In this document: positions 34,389 to 42,588 of the stretch, in pieces | Position numbering within the stretch: position 1 is the first letter of the stretch | How the letters are laid out: every line of letters starts with the position of its first letter | Assembly: GCF_021605415.1 (NCBI RefSeq) | Contig: NZ_WKEQ01000019.1 | Location: 1-64,000 of the forward strand | Direction of reading: 5' to 3' | Origin: Pseudomonas syringae | GTDB lineage: Bacteria; Pseudomonadota; Gammaproteobacteria; Pseudomonadales; Pseudomonadaceae | Length of the DNA: 64,000 nucleotides | Program-made: the position numbers and the translations under genes | The notes under the pieces: model-generated | Seen by the model: only the letters and a program-made list of their open reading frames with translations | Told to the model about the DNA's origin: nothing | Databases searched by the model: none

Positions 34389-35410
34389 TTGACCAGCCAT
34401 TCGTTCCACCGTGTCGCGATGGCCGGACCGTTCTTGGCCCAGTACGCGAAATCAAGAGTGATCTGATCCTTAGCGTAGGCAGTCGGCAGGTTCGGGGCCA
34501 GCACCGAGTCCAGGCGCGCCACGCTGTCGACGTTGACCGGGGCGTAGGCGGTCAGGTTGGAGAAGTCGGCCTGGCCTTTGGCACTGCTGGCATTGGCCAG
34601 AAACTTCATCGCCGCGTCCTTGTTTTTCGAACCCTTTGGAATCACCAGAATGTCGGCCATGACCAGGTTCTGTTTCCAGCTCACGCCGACCGGCGCGCCG
34701 TCTTCTTGCAGCGCATGAATCCGGCCGTTCCAGAACTGGCCCATGCTCGCTTCACCGGAGGCCAGCAGTTGCTGCGACTGCGCGCCGCCGCCCCACCAGA
34801 CGATGTCTTTTTTGATGGTGTCGAGTTTTTTGAACGCGCGATCCAGATCCAGCGGGTAGAGCTTGTCGGCCGCTACGCCGTCGGCAAGCAGGGCGAGTTC
34901 AAGCACGCCGGGGCTTGGCCACTTATAGAGGGCGCGTTTGCCGGGGTAGGTTTTGGTGTCGAACAGCGCGGCCCAATCCTGCGGCTTGTTGGCGCCGAGC
35001 TTGCCTTCGTTGTAGCCGAGGACGAAGGAGAAGAAGAACGAACCGACGCCGTGATCGGAAACAAAGCGCGGGTCGATCTTGTCGCGGTCAATGACTTTGA
35101 AATCGAGGGGTTCGAGCAGGCCTTCGGCAGCGGCGCGCAGGGCGAAATCGGCTTCGACATCGACCACGTCCCACTGAACATTGCCGCTTTCGACCATGGC
35201 CTTGAGTTTGCCGTAGTCGGTCGGGCCGTCCTGGACAACCTTGATGCCGCTGGCCTTGCTGAACGGATCAGCCCACGCCTGTTTCTGCGCTTCCTGGGTG
35301 CTGCCACCCCAGCTGACGAAGTTCACGCTCTCGGCCGCCATGGCGGACTGGCCGGTGACGCTGAGCAGTCCCGCAAAAAGAATCGCGGTTGCAGCTTTGT
35401 TCAACACCAT
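34385..35410 (-). CDS. ABC transporter substrate-binding protein (PotD type)
   Basis: 341 residues. The Sec signal peptide is about 1-26 (ending SAMAA). The type-2 binding fold starts VNFVSWGGSTQEAQKQAWADPFSKASGIKVV, characteristic of the PotD/PotF group. Its ligand is unknown. It is the first gene of the importer operon; the region upstream has a TTGCAC/TAATAT promoter with the TGGWATACCATAATA operator lying in its spacer. That site is shared with ribB/DUF1330 and the catabolic operon to the right, so the imported compound is probably the substrate of those enzymes. Confidence 0.93.
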   Translation of the reverse strand: MVLNKAATAILFAGLLSVTGQSAMAAESVNFVSWGGSTQEAQKQAWADPFSKASGIKVVQDGPTDYGKLKAMVESGNVQWDVVDVEADFALRAAAEGLLEPLDFKVIDRDKIDPRFVSDHGVGSFFFSFVLGYNEGKLGANKPQDWAALFDTKTYPGKRALYKWPSPGVLELALLADGVAADKLYPLDLDRAFKKLDTIKKDIVWWGGGAQSQQLLASGEASMGQFWNGRIHALQEDGAPVGVSWKQNLVMADILVIPKGSKNKDAAMKFLANASSAKGQADFSNLTAYAPVNVDSVARLDSVLAPNLPTAYAKDQITLDFAYWAKNGPAIATRWNEWLVK

Positions 35411-35506
35411 TTTTACGCCCTCATTGTTGTGTTTTTGAGCGGGCTTGCGTTGTTGCCCGCCTGTCGGGAGCAGTAGCTGAACGTATCGGTTGGATCGTCC
35501 GGTCTA

Positions 35507-35532
35507 TGGAATATCATATTATGGTATTCCAA
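35507..35532 (-). promoter_or_regulatory. GntR-type operator and promoter of the ABC importer operon
   Basis: Read on the minus strand the core is TTGGAATACCATAATA, followed by a second half-site so that TGGAATA (35507-35513) mirrors TATTCCA (35525-35531). It matches the sites at 36793 and 42589. On the minus strand TTGCAC (about 35549-35544) and TAATAT, 16 bases apart, give a promoter whose spacer contains the core. Binding by the GntR protein encoded at 37837-38601 is inferred. Confidence 0.7.
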
Positions 35533-35605
35533 ACATTGTGCAAGCACTTTGCCTTACCGGCTATCTGCTGGAGCTGTTTTAGATCAGCGGACTGAGTCGA
35601 AACGC

Positions 35606-35642
35606 AAACCCTGCAGGAGCGAGCCTGCTCGCTCCTGCAGGG
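35606..35642. repeat. REP-type palindrome
   Basis: CTGCAGGAGCGAGC followed by CTGCTCGCTCCTGCAGG forms a near-perfect palindrome after the ribB stop. It may act as a transcript end for the minus-strand ribB gene. Confidence 0.7.
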
Positions 35643-35651
35643 GAATATGGT

Positions 35652-36761
35652 TTATTCGGTGAACGGAATGCTCTCGACCACTTCCAGGTCGTATCCCGTC
35701 AACCCTGCGTATTTGAGCGGCGGGCCGAGGTGACGCAGCTTGCCGACCCCAAGGTTTTGCAGGATCTGCGCTCCGGTGCCCACTTCCGAATAAATCCGCG
35801 ACTGCGACCGGCTGAATTGCCGTGGCGGCTGGGTCAATTGCGGCACGCGCTCAAGCAATGCTTGCGACGATTCATGATTGGCCAACACCACGACAACGCC
35901 CTGGCCCTCGGCCGCAACCCGTTGCAATGCCGCCCACAACGTCCAGTTCGTCGGCCCGCTGTACTCGGCACCGACCAGATCGCGCAGCGGATCGATCACG
36001 TGCACGCGCACCAGCGTCGGTTCTTCCTGCCGCAAGTCGCCCATGACCATCGCCATGTGCACGCCGCCCTCGATGCGATCCTCAAATGTAATCAGCCGAA
36101 ATGTGCCATGCACTGTTGGCAGTTCACGCTCACCGATTCGCTCAATGGTGTGCTCGGTGCTGAGGCGATAGTGGATCAGGTCGGCGATGGTGCCGATTTT
36201 GATCCCGTGCTTGCGCGCGAACACTTCCAGATCCGGACGCCGCGCCATGGTGCCGTCATCGTTCATCACTTCGACGATGACCGACGCTGGGGTAAAACCC
36301 GCCAACCGCGCCAGATCGCATCCCGCCTCGGTGTGCCCGGCACGGGTCAGCACGCCACCTTCCTTGGCACGCAACGGAAAGATGTGACCGGGTTGCACCA
36401 AGTCTTCCGCACAGGCATTCGGCGCCACCGCAGCAGCCACAGTGCAGGCGCGGTCGGCGGCGGAAATGCCGGTGGTGACGCCGACGGCGGCCTCGATCGA
36501 CACGGTAAACGCAGTGCTGAACACGCTGCCATTGCTCGGCACCATCTGCTCAAGGCCCAGGCGCTGGCAGTGGTCGTCGGTCAGCGTCAGGCAGATCAGC
36601 CCACGCGCTTCCCTGGCCATGAAGCTGATCGCCTCGGGCGTGCAACGGTCAGCGGCCAGCAGCAGGTCGCCTTCGTTTTCCCGATCTTCGTCATCGACCA
36701 GCAAGACCATTTTGCCGAGGCGATAATCTTCGATGATTTCTTCGATGCTGTTGAAGGCCAT
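35652..36761 (-). CDS. ribB: 3,4-dihydroxy-2-butanone 4-phosphate synthase with degenerate GTP cyclohydrolase II domain
   Basis: 369 residues. The N-terminal half (about 1-205) is a complete RibB domain with the acidic loop VDDEDRENEGD and RAGHTEAGCDLARLAG. The C-terminal half has the RibA fold (RVHVIDPLRDLVG, then SEVGTGAQILQNLGVGKLRHL) but contains no cysteine, so the three-Cys zinc site of active GTP cyclohydrolase II is missing. It would therefore supply only the ribulose-5-phosphate-derived riboflavin precursor. It is divergent from the DUF1330 gene across a TGGTATACCA operator. An inducible extra RibB suggests extra flavin demand from the flavin reductase encoded in the neighbouring operon. 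Confidence 0.92.
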   Translation of the reverse strand: MAFNSIEEIIEDYRLGKMVLLVDDEDRENEGDLLLAADRCTPEAISFMAREARGLICLTLTDDHCQRLGLEQMVPSNGSVFSTAFTVSIEAAVGVTTGISAADRACTVAAAVAPNACAEDLVQPGHIFPLRAKEGGVLTRAGHTEAGCDLARLAGFTPASVIVEVMNDDGTMARRPDLEVFARKHGIKIGTIADLIHYRLSTEHTIERIGERELPTVHGTFRLITFEDRIEGGVHMAMVMGDLRQEEPTLVRVHVIDPLRDLVGAEYSGPTNWTLWAALQRVAAEGQGVVVVLANHESSQALLERVPQLTQPPRQFSRSQSRIYSEVGTGAQILQNLGVGKLRHLGPPLKYAGLTGYDLEVVESIPFTE

Positions 36762-36792
36762 GCTGGACTCTCAGTGTGGGATGGAAATAGTA

Positions 36793-36808
36793 TTGGTATA
36801 CCATAATA
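36793..36808. promoter_or_regulatory. GntR-type operator between ribB and the DUF1330 gene
   Basis: TTGGTATACCATAATA contains the perfect palindrome TGGTATACCA (36794-36803), the form expected of FCD-subfamily GntR operators. It is 31 bases from the ribB start and 23 bases from the DUF1330 start, so one site could control both directions. Confidence 0.75.
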
Positions 36809-36831
36809 CAAAATAAACAAAGAGGTCATCT

Positions 36832-37125
36832 ATGAAGGCGTACTGGATTGCTCATGTGGACATCACCGACCCGGATCATTACAGCCAATACACCCAGCGC
36901 GCGCCCAGTGCGTTCGCCGAATACGGCGCACGGTTCCTCGCCCGTGGCGGGCGCAGCGAGGCGATGGAAGGACGCAAGACACCTCAACGAAGCGTAGTGA
37001 TTGAATTCGATTCCTACGAACAAGCCGTGGCCTGCTACCGCTCGGCGGCGTACCAGGAAGCGAAAAGCTATCGCGAAGAATGGGCGAGCGCAGAGATCAT
37101 CATCGTAGAAGGCATCGCTCCCTGA
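36832..37125 (+). CDS. DUF1330-domain protein (ferredoxin-like barrel fold)
   Basis: 97 residues, matching the usual length. AYWIAHVDITDPDHYSQYTQRAP and the C-terminal CYRSAAYQEAKSYREEWASAEIIIVEG are typical of DUF1330 proteins, which share the dimeric alpha/beta-barrel fold of EthD and small monooxygenases. AGAGG lies seven bases upstream of the ATG. The role is not established. Co-regulation with an importer and a flavin-linked operon suggests a part in the same pathway, perhaps on a reactive intermediate. Confidence 0.88.
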   Translation: MKAYWIAHVDITDPDHYSQYTQRAPSAFAEYGARFLARGGRSEAMEGRKTPQRSVVIEFDSYEQAVACYRSAAYQEAKSYREEWASAEIIIVEGIAP

Positions 37126-37135
37126 CACCGCCCCC

Positions 37136-37259
37136 GTAGGAGCTGCCGAAGGCTGCGATCTGTTGACGTTTGATCGTTCCCATGCCCCGCGTGGGAATGC
37201 CGCCCGGGACGCTCCGCGTTCCTGATAACGTCAAAAGATCGCAGCGTTCCGCAGCGCCG
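37136..37259. repeat. Composite nested inverted repeat
   Basis: Outer arms: GTAGGAGCTGCCGAAGGCTG and CAGCGTTCCGCAGCGCC. Inner elements GATCGTTCCCATGCCCCGCG and CCCGGGACGCTCCGCGTTCC are related to those at 31331-31447, in altered order. It lies between convergent DUF1330 and Nudix genes. Confidence 0.7.
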
Positions 37260-37271
37260 ACAGGCTGGGTA

Positions 37272-37835
37272 TCAGCGCATGAAGTGAATCTTGCCGCTGT
37301 CGTCGTTGCCCATGTAGATGCCATACACCCCAGCCTGGCGTTCTTCGATGTAGCGTTCGAGGATCTGCCGGATGGCGGGGTAGTAGATTTGCTCCCAGGG
37401 GATGTCCTCCGGGGCGAAAAATTTGCAGTCCTGGGTTTCCGGGCCGTATTCGCCGGTGATCTGCAGCGCGACGGCGCGGAAGATGATGTAGACCTCGCTG
37501 ATCTTCGGCACGCTGAAAATCGAATAAGGCGAGAAGATTTCCGCGCGCACGCCGCTTTCTTCCCAGACTTCGCGCAAGGCCGCCTGCTCGGTGGTTTCGC
37601 CGGCCTCCATGAAGCCTGCCGGCAACGTCCAGGTGCCCGGGCGCGGGGGGATCGCCCGTTGGCATAGCAGGTATTTGCCGTCCTGCTCGATGATGCAGCC
37701 GGCAATGATTTTCGGATTGACGTAATGGATGTAGCCGCAGCCACTGCACATCAGGCGCTCGTGCGTATCGCCCGGCGGCAACTGCTGACTGAGGTCAGGG
37801 CCGCCACACTTCGGGCAAAAGCTCGGGCTGAACAT
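37272..37835 (-). CDS. Nudix hydrolase with N-terminal zinc ribbon
   Basis: 187 residues. A zinc ribbon (FCPKCGGPDL ... MCSGCGYIHY) precedes the Nudix box: GFMEAGETTEQAALREVWEESGV. This plan is used by NADH/FAD-type pyrophosphatases (NudC/ADP-ribose group). The ATG is one base after the GntR stop, so they are co-transcribed. In this context it may hydrolyse a dinucleotide cofactor such as FAD or NADH, but that is inference. Confidence 0.9.
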   Translation of the reverse strand: MFSPSFCPKCGGPDLSQQLPPGDTHERLMCSGCGYIHYVNPKIIAGCIIEQDGKYLLCQRAIPPRPGTWTLPAGFMEAGETTEQAALREVWEESGVRAEIFSPYSIFSVPKISEVYIIFRAVALQITGEYGPETQDCKFFAPEDIPWEQIYYPAIRQILERYIEERQAGVYGIYMGNDDSGKIHFMR

Positions 37836-37836
37836 G

Positions 37837-38601
37837 TCAGCGGCCTATACGCGGTTCTTTCAACGCAATGGGCAGGATGATCGCGGCGGGGGCCGAGGTG
37901 GCGACGCCGGATTCTTCCTGTTTGCGCTTGAGGTAATCCATCGCGACAGCGGCGGCAGCGCGGACGTGATCGACCGATGCCTGATGCGCCGCCAGCGGAT
38001 CACCGCTCTTGATCGCTTCGACGATTTTTTCCATCTCCTGGTTGCTTGCGCCGCGACGGTTTTGCTGGGACACCGAGGTTGCCCGCAAATAGCTGATGCG
38101 CGCCTGCAACTGGCGCAATTGAGTGGCCGCAACACGATTGCCCGAGCCTTCGAGCAATACGTCGTAGAAGCCTTGCACCGAGTCGATCACGGTTTGCAGC
38201 TCGCCATCCTTGAGCGCCTTGCGGTTCTCTTCGAGGGCTTTTTCCAGGGCTTTGATGTCCTTGGCCTTGGCACGCAGGGTGAACAACTGGACGATCAGCC
38301 CTTCAAGCACGCAGCGCAGCTCATAGATATCGACGGCATCGTCCAGGGTAATGATGGCAACACGCGGGCCCTTGGCGTCGGCGAATTCCACCAGGCCTTC
38401 GGATTCGAGGTGACGCAGGGCTTCGCGCACGGAGGTGCGGCTGACGCCGAGACGATCACACAAATCGCGTTCGACCAGACGGTCGCCCGGCATGAGCTGG
38501 AAGTTCATGATGGCGCTACGCAGTTTATCCAGCACGATTTCGCGCAGGGTAACGGGGTTGCGATTGACCTTGAAGCTGTCGTCGAGTGGCAGGCGTTTCA
38601 T
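37837..38601 (-). CDS. GntR-family regulator, FadR/FCD subfamily
   Basis: 254 residues. The winged helix is at about 20-85 (GDRLVERDLCDRLGVSRTSVREALRHLESEGLVEF) and the FCD effector domain follows (DIYELRCVLEGLIVQLFTLRAKAKD). The C-terminal tail after about residue 235 is extra. It is encoded within the operon 42547-37272, between the CMD-like and Nudix genes. Because FCD regulators bind palindromes of the form TGGTATACCA, it is the natural candidate to act at the three operators at 35507, 36793 and 42589. Confidence 0.92.
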   Translation of the reverse strand: MKRLPLDDSFKVNRNPVTLREIVLDKLRSAIMNFQLMPGDRLVERDLCDRLGVSRTSVREALRHLESEGLVEFADAKGPRVAIITLDDAVDIYELRCVLEGLIVQLFTLRAKAKDIKALEKALEENRKALKDGELQTVIDSVQGFYDVLLEGSGNRVAATQLRQLQARISYLRATSVSQQNRRGASNQEMEKIVEAIKSGDPLAAHQASVDHVRAAAAVAMDYLKRKQEESGVATSAPAAIILPIALKEPRIGR

Positions 38602-38659
38602 GGGGTCCGCTCTTTACTATGGCTGTCCATGCCAGACGGGCATCAAAACAGCCGAGGGG

Positions 38660-39049
38660 TTAACTGGAGGCCTCGGCGTCGGCTTCGGCGAAGGCTTCCC
38701 GGGCAAGCCGGAAACTGTCCACGGCTGCGGGGACGCCGCAATAAATGCCGACCTGAAGCAGAATTTCGCGTATTTGCTCACGACTCAGGCCGTTACGCAA
38801 GGCGCCACGCACATGCAGTTTCAGTTCGTGCGGCCGATTGAGCGCAGAGATCATCGCCAGGTTGATCATGCTGCGTTCTTTAAGCGACAACCCCTCGCGG
38901 CCCCAGACGTGGCCCCAGCAGTATTCGGTGACCATTTCCTGCAGTGGACGGGTGAAATCGTCGGCGTTTTCGATGGAGCGCTGCACATAGGCCTCACCCA
39001 ATACCTGAGTGCGAATCTGCAGGCCTTTTTCGTATTTCTCGTTACTCAT
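38660..39049 (-). CDS. Carboxymuconolactone decarboxylase-like protein
   Basis: 129 residues from the ATG at 39049, preceded by GGAGG at short spacing; a GTG five codons upstream is the alternative. The CMD core is intact: RPLQEMVTEYCWGHVWGREGLSLKERSMINLAMISAL ... HVRGALRNGLSREQIREILLQVGIYCGVPAA. It is PcaC-sized and lacks the CxxC of AhpD, so a decarboxylase or related ring-fission role is more likely than a peroxidase. It is part of the operon started by the AA_synth gene. Confidence 0.9.
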   Translation of the reverse strand: MSNEKYEKGLQIRTQVLGEAYVQRSIENADDFTRPLQEMVTEYCWGHVWGREGLSLKERSMINLAMISALNRPHELKLHVRGALRNGLSREQIREILLQVGIYCGVPAAVDSFRLAREAFAEADAEASS

Positions 39050-39101
39050 AAATCCTCCAGTCACCCAATTTCCTTTTTAGGAGTGAGGTTGTGTGAATCT
39101 G

Positions 39102-39587
39102 TCAGGTCAGGGTGGGCAACGGGCCCAGCTTGCCCTTGTGGTAGATCATCGGCGTCACTGGCTGCTCGGGCAGGATCAGATGCTTCACCGCCCCTACGAT
39201 GATCGCGTGATCACCGCCGTCGTATTCGCGCCACAATTCGCACTCGATGATGGCTGTGGCCTTGGCGAGGATCGGGTTACCGAGTTCACTCAGGTGCCAT
39301 TCGATGTCTTTGGCCTTGTCCTTGCCCTTGCCGGCGAAGGCGTAGGCCTCGGCGGTCTGGTCGGCGGACAGCAAGTGAATCGCGAATTTCTTGCTGTCGC
39401 GCAGGATCGGGTACGTGTCGGAGGCGTAGTTGGGGCAGAACAGCACCAGCGCCGGATCGATCGACAGCGCACTGAAGGCGCTGGCGGTGATGCCGACGAT
39501 CCCGCCTTCCGGGTCGAGGGTGGTGACCACCGTGACGCCGGACGGGAACGAGCTCATGACGTCTTTGTAAATGCCGGGTTCGATCAT
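39102..39587 (-). CDS. Flavin reductase (RutF/HpaC-like)
   Basis: 161 residues. The flavin reductase domain is evident from SSFPSGVTVVTTLDPEGGIVGITASAFSALSIDPALVLFC and AIHLLSADQ. Such proteins make reduced FMN/FAD with NAD(P)H for a separate oxygenase. No flavin-dependent oxygenase is encoded anywhere in this cluster, so the partner must be elsewhere or the enzyme has another role. The promoter-linked RibB copy fits a need for extra flavin. Confidence 0.9.
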   Translation of the reverse strand: MIEPGIYKDVMSSFPSGVTVVTTLDPEGGIVGITASAFSALSIDPALVLFCPNYASDTYPILRDSKKFAIHLLSADQTAEAYAFAGKGKDKAKDIEWHLSELGNPILAKATAIIECELWREYDGGDHAIIVGAVKHLILPEQPVTPMIYHKGKLGPLPTLT

Positions 39588-39599
39588 TTCACTGGACTC

Positions 39600-41081
39600 C
39601 TAGCGCATCACAAATGGATCAGGCATCGGCGCCTGGGACAGGTTGATCCACACCGTTTTCAGCTCGGTGTAGGCCAGCACCGAATCGATGCCGCTTTCGC
39701 GTCCATAGCCGCTGTTCTTGAAGCCACCGATGGGTGCCATGGCCGAGACGGCGCGGTACGTGTTGACCCAGATAATCCCCGAACGCACGTCACGGGCCAG
39801 ACGATGGGCGCGGCCCAGATCGCGGGTCCAGATGCCGGCAGCGAGGCCGAACTGCGAGTCGTTGGCGATGGCCAGCGCTTCGGCTTCATCCTTGAAACGG
39901 ATGACCGAGGCCACCGGGCCAAAGACTTCTTCCTGCATGATCTTCATCGAGTTGCGGTCGCATTCGAACAGTGTCGGCTCGTAGAACCAGCCGTCGCCCA
40001 CGCCGCTCGGACGCTTGCCACCCAGACGCAGACGCGCGCCTTCGGCGATGGCATCGGCGACCAGCCCTTCAACCACGGCCAGTTGCTGCGCGGTGGCCAT
40101 CGGGCCCATTTCGCTGCCGTCGTCCTGCGGGTTGCCGATGCGGATGCGCTGAGCACGCTCCACCAGCCGGCTGACGAATTCGTCGTAGATCTCGTCCTGC
40201 ACCAGCAGGCGCGAGCCGGAAACACAGCTTTGACCTGACGCCGCGTAGATCCCGGCGATAGCGCCGTTGATCGCGCTGTCGAGGTCGGCGTCGGCGAAGA
40301 TGATGTTCGGCGATTTGCCGCCCAGTTCCAGCGACAGCTTGGCGAAGTTTTCGGCACTGCTGCGCACCACATGCCGCGCAGTGGCCGCACCGCCAGTGAA
40401 GGCGATTTTGCGGATCAGCGGATGGCGGGTGAGGGCGGCGCCGGTGCTCGGGCCATAGCCGGTGACGACGTTGACCACGCCCGGTGGTATCCCGGCTTCA
40501 AGCGCCAGGCGCGCCAGCTCCAGAATGGTCGCCGAAGCGTGCTCGGACGGTTTAATCACGATGGTATTGCCGGCAGCGAGGGCCGGCGCCAATTTGATCG
40601 CGGTCAGATACAAAGGGCTGTTCCACGGAATGATCGCGGCAACCACGCCCATGGCTTCGTGCACGGTATAAGCAAACAGATCCGGCTTATCCAGCGGCAA
40701 GGTGCCGCCTTCAAGCTTGTCCGCCAGACCTGCGGTGTAGTGAAAGAACTCCGGCAGATAACCGACCTGGCCACGGGTTTCGCGGATCAGTTTGCCGTTG
40801 TCGCGGCTTTCCAGTTGCGCCAGTTGTTCTTTGTTTTCGGCGATAAGGTCACCGAGGCGGCGCAGCAATTTGCCCCGCGCCGTGGCGGTCAGACCGCGCC
40901 AGGCCGGGTTGTCGAACGCGGTTTGTGCGGCTTGAACGGCGCGTTCGACGTCAGCTTCATCAGCGTCGGGCAATTGAGCCCACGGTTCAGCCAGCGCAGG
41001 GTTGAGGCTTTCGAAAGTCTTGCCTGAGAGGGCATCGACCCATTCTCCGCCGATGCACATCTGGAAGCGTGCGAGTGTCAT
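39600..41081 (-). CDS. Aldehyde dehydrogenase (NAD(P)+)
   Basis: 493 residues. Class-typical features: IPWNSPLYLTAIKLAPALAAGNTIVIKPSE, GFTGGAATARHVV-like nucleotide loop (KIAFTGGAATA), catalytic Glu in LELGGKSPNII and Cys in ASGQSCVSGSRL. The ATG at 41081 overlaps the end of the upstream hydrolase gene by four bases. It should oxidise an aldehyde intermediate of the pathway to an acid. Sequence is not enough to name the substrate. Confidence 0.94.
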   Translation of the reverse strand: MTLARFQMCIGGEWVDALSGKTFESLNPALAEPWAQLPDADEADVERAVQAAQTAFDNPAWRGLTATARGKLLRRLGDLIAENKEQLAQLESRDNGKLIRETRGQVGYLPEFFHYTAGLADKLEGGTLPLDKPDLFAYTVHEAMGVVAAIIPWNSPLYLTAIKLAPALAAGNTIVIKPSEHASATILELARLALEAGIPPGVVNVVTGYGPSTGAALTRHPLIRKIAFTGGAATARHVVRSSAENFAKLSLELGGKSPNIIFADADLDSAINGAIAGIYAASGQSCVSGSRLLVQDEIYDEFVSRLVERAQRIRIGNPQDDGSEMGPMATAQQLAVVEGLVADAIAEGARLRLGGKRPSGVGDGWFYEPTLFECDRNSMKIMQEEVFGPVASVIRFKDEAEALAIANDSQFGLAAGIWTRDLGRAHRLARDVRSGIIWVNTYRAVSAMAPIGGFKNSGYGRESGIDSVLAYTELKTVWINLSQAPMPDPFVMR

Positions 41082-41926
41082 GCAACGATCCCCTTTATAT
41101 GGTTTTGTCGGGAGTGTGCGTTTTCAAGGAATTCGAGCAGCACCTGATTGACCAGGCGCGGCGACTCTACCGGCATCATATGCCGTTGCTCGGGCAGCAC
41201 GGCAACCTGTGCGCCGGGAATGCACCGGGCCAGTTGCTCGGCCATTTCCGGGGTCGAACCTGGATCGAGCTCGCCAGTTGCGATGAGCGCCGGTGCCTGA
41301 ATGCTGCCCAGGTCGTCGGCGCGGTACATGTCTTGAGTGGCGAACAATTCGTAAGTAGTCAGGTAACCCTGCGGATCGTTATTCGCCAAAGTCTGGCGTA
41401 GAGCGGCGATCTGCGCCGGATTGGCAGCCTGATATTCGCGGCTGAACCAGCGTGACAACGCGGCTTCGGCGTTGGCGTCCGGGCCGTGTTCGGCGGCCTG
41501 AGCGGTGCGGGCAATGACGCCGGCGCGCTGCTCTTCGCTGCGATTGAACACGCTGTTGAGCACCACCAGGCTTTTCAAGCGTTCCGGGTAGTGCAAAGCA
41601 AACGCCCGCGCCACGAGGCCGCCCATGGAAAAACCGATGACTGAGGCCAACGGCAATTGCAGGTGATCGAGCAGCTCCAGTAACTGATCAGCGTAACCGA
41701 GCAGGGCGGTGCCGCTGGCCGGTCGAGGACTGGCGCCATGGCCGAGCATGTCGTACGCGATCACGCGGTACTGCGTGGCCAGGCCAACGATCTGGCCGCC
41801 CCACATTTCTTTGTTCAGGCCCACGCCGTGGATCAAAACCACGGGCTGGCCTTGGCCGGTCGCCAGATAACTGGTGCCAGCCGGGGTGCGTTCAGCGGTG
41901 AGCCGAATCATGGAGCGCTCCTGCAT
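41078..41926 (-). CDS. Alpha/beta-fold hydrolase (RutD/PcaD-like)
   Basis: 282 residues. HGVGLNKEMWGGQ supplies the oxyanion region, GFSMGGLVA the nucleophile elbow, GELDPGSTPEM the acid and PEQRHMMPVESP the catalytic His. Closest in style to enol-lactone hydrolases (PcaD) and the aminoacrylate hydrolase RutD. It overlaps the aldehyde dehydrogenase gene by four bases, so the two are translationally coupled. A C-C, lactone or amide substrate is likely. Confidence 0.9.
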   Translation of the reverse strand: MQERSMIRLTAERTPAGTSYLATGQGQPVVLIHGVGLNKEMWGGQIVGLATQYRVIAYDMLGHGASPRPASGTALLGYADQLLELLDHLQLPLASVIGFSMGGLVARAFALHYPERLKSLVVLNSVFNRSEEQRAGVIARTAQAAEHGPDANAEAALSRWFSREYQAANPAQIAALRQTLANNDPQGYLTTYELFATQDMYRADDLGSIQAPALIATGELDPGSTPEMAEQLARCIPGAQVAVLPEQRHMMPVESPRLVNQVLLEFLENAHSRQNHIKGIVA

Positions 41927-41956
41927 GTGCCTTTTTCTTGTCGTTTTACTGGTCGA

Positions 41957-42547
41957 TTACTGGGCTTTTTCAGCGGCCAGTTCTTCCAGGTCGATGTAGC
42001 GGTTACCGATGCGCGGGTGCAGACGACCACCGTCGGCGCAACCCAGTACCACGACGATTTCGTCGGCGCGCGGGGCGTCTTCGATCTGCATTTCCAGGGT
42101 GATGTAGTGCGAGCGCAGGCCTTCGTCGTCCTTGTGCATCATCGGGATCTGAATCGAAGTGCCCGGGCCGCCGCGCTTGTTGGTGAAGCTCAGGTAGCTC
42201 TTGGCTTTCACGGCTTCGCGGTAGTGGTTGCCGAAGCGCAGGGTGTGAATGACCGCAGAGGCATGCTCGATTTCGCCATCGGCGCCGACGACCGCGGCTT
42301 TGCCGTAGGCCTCGATTTTCTCGGCGCCGCCGATGATGCCCACCAGACGCTCGACCATCATGGCGCCGAGGTCGGAGCAGTTGGCGCGGATCTGCGGCTT
42401 GAGGTCTTCAACGAAACCGTTACCCACCCAAGGGTTTTTCATCACGACGGCGAGGCCGACCATGGTCACAGGCTTGTCGGTGGCTTTGCCGCCTTCGATG
42501 AAGGTTTCTTCGACATAGCTGACGATCTTGCGAATTTCGAAACTCAT
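41957..42547 (-). CDS. AA_synth-family protein (PF06684, formerly DUF1185)
   Basis: 196 residues. The sequence EIRKIVSYVEETFIEGGKATDKPVTMVGLAVVMKNPWVGNGFV and ADEIVVVLGCADGGRLHPRIG is typical of the amino acid synthesis family, whose biochemical role is not settled. No signal peptide. It is the first gene of the seven-gene operon running to 37272, and its promoter contains the TGGTATACCATAATA operator. Being promoter-proximal, it probably acts early in the pathway. Confidence 0.9.
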   Translation of the reverse strand: MSFEIRKIVSYVEETFIEGGKATDKPVTMVGLAVVMKNPWVGNGFVEDLKPQIRANCSDLGAMMVERLVGIIGGAEKIEAYGKAAVVGADGEIEHASAVIHTLRFGNHYREAVKAKSYLSFTNKRGGPGTSIQIPMMHKDDEGLRSHYITLEMQIEDAPRADEIVVVLGCADGGRLHPRIGNRYIDLEELAAEKAQ

Positions 42548-42588
42548 GAGCTGCTCCGTTGGGGGATTGAGAGTGTCTGTCGGTCTGA

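Noticed and set aside
32772..34466. 564-codon open frame on the plus strand opposite the ABC permease genes
   Set aside because: It mirrors the minus-strand permease and binding-protein genes in GC-rich sequence. Its product is a charged His/Arg/Gln-rich string with no family features, whereas the minus strand gives clear domains.
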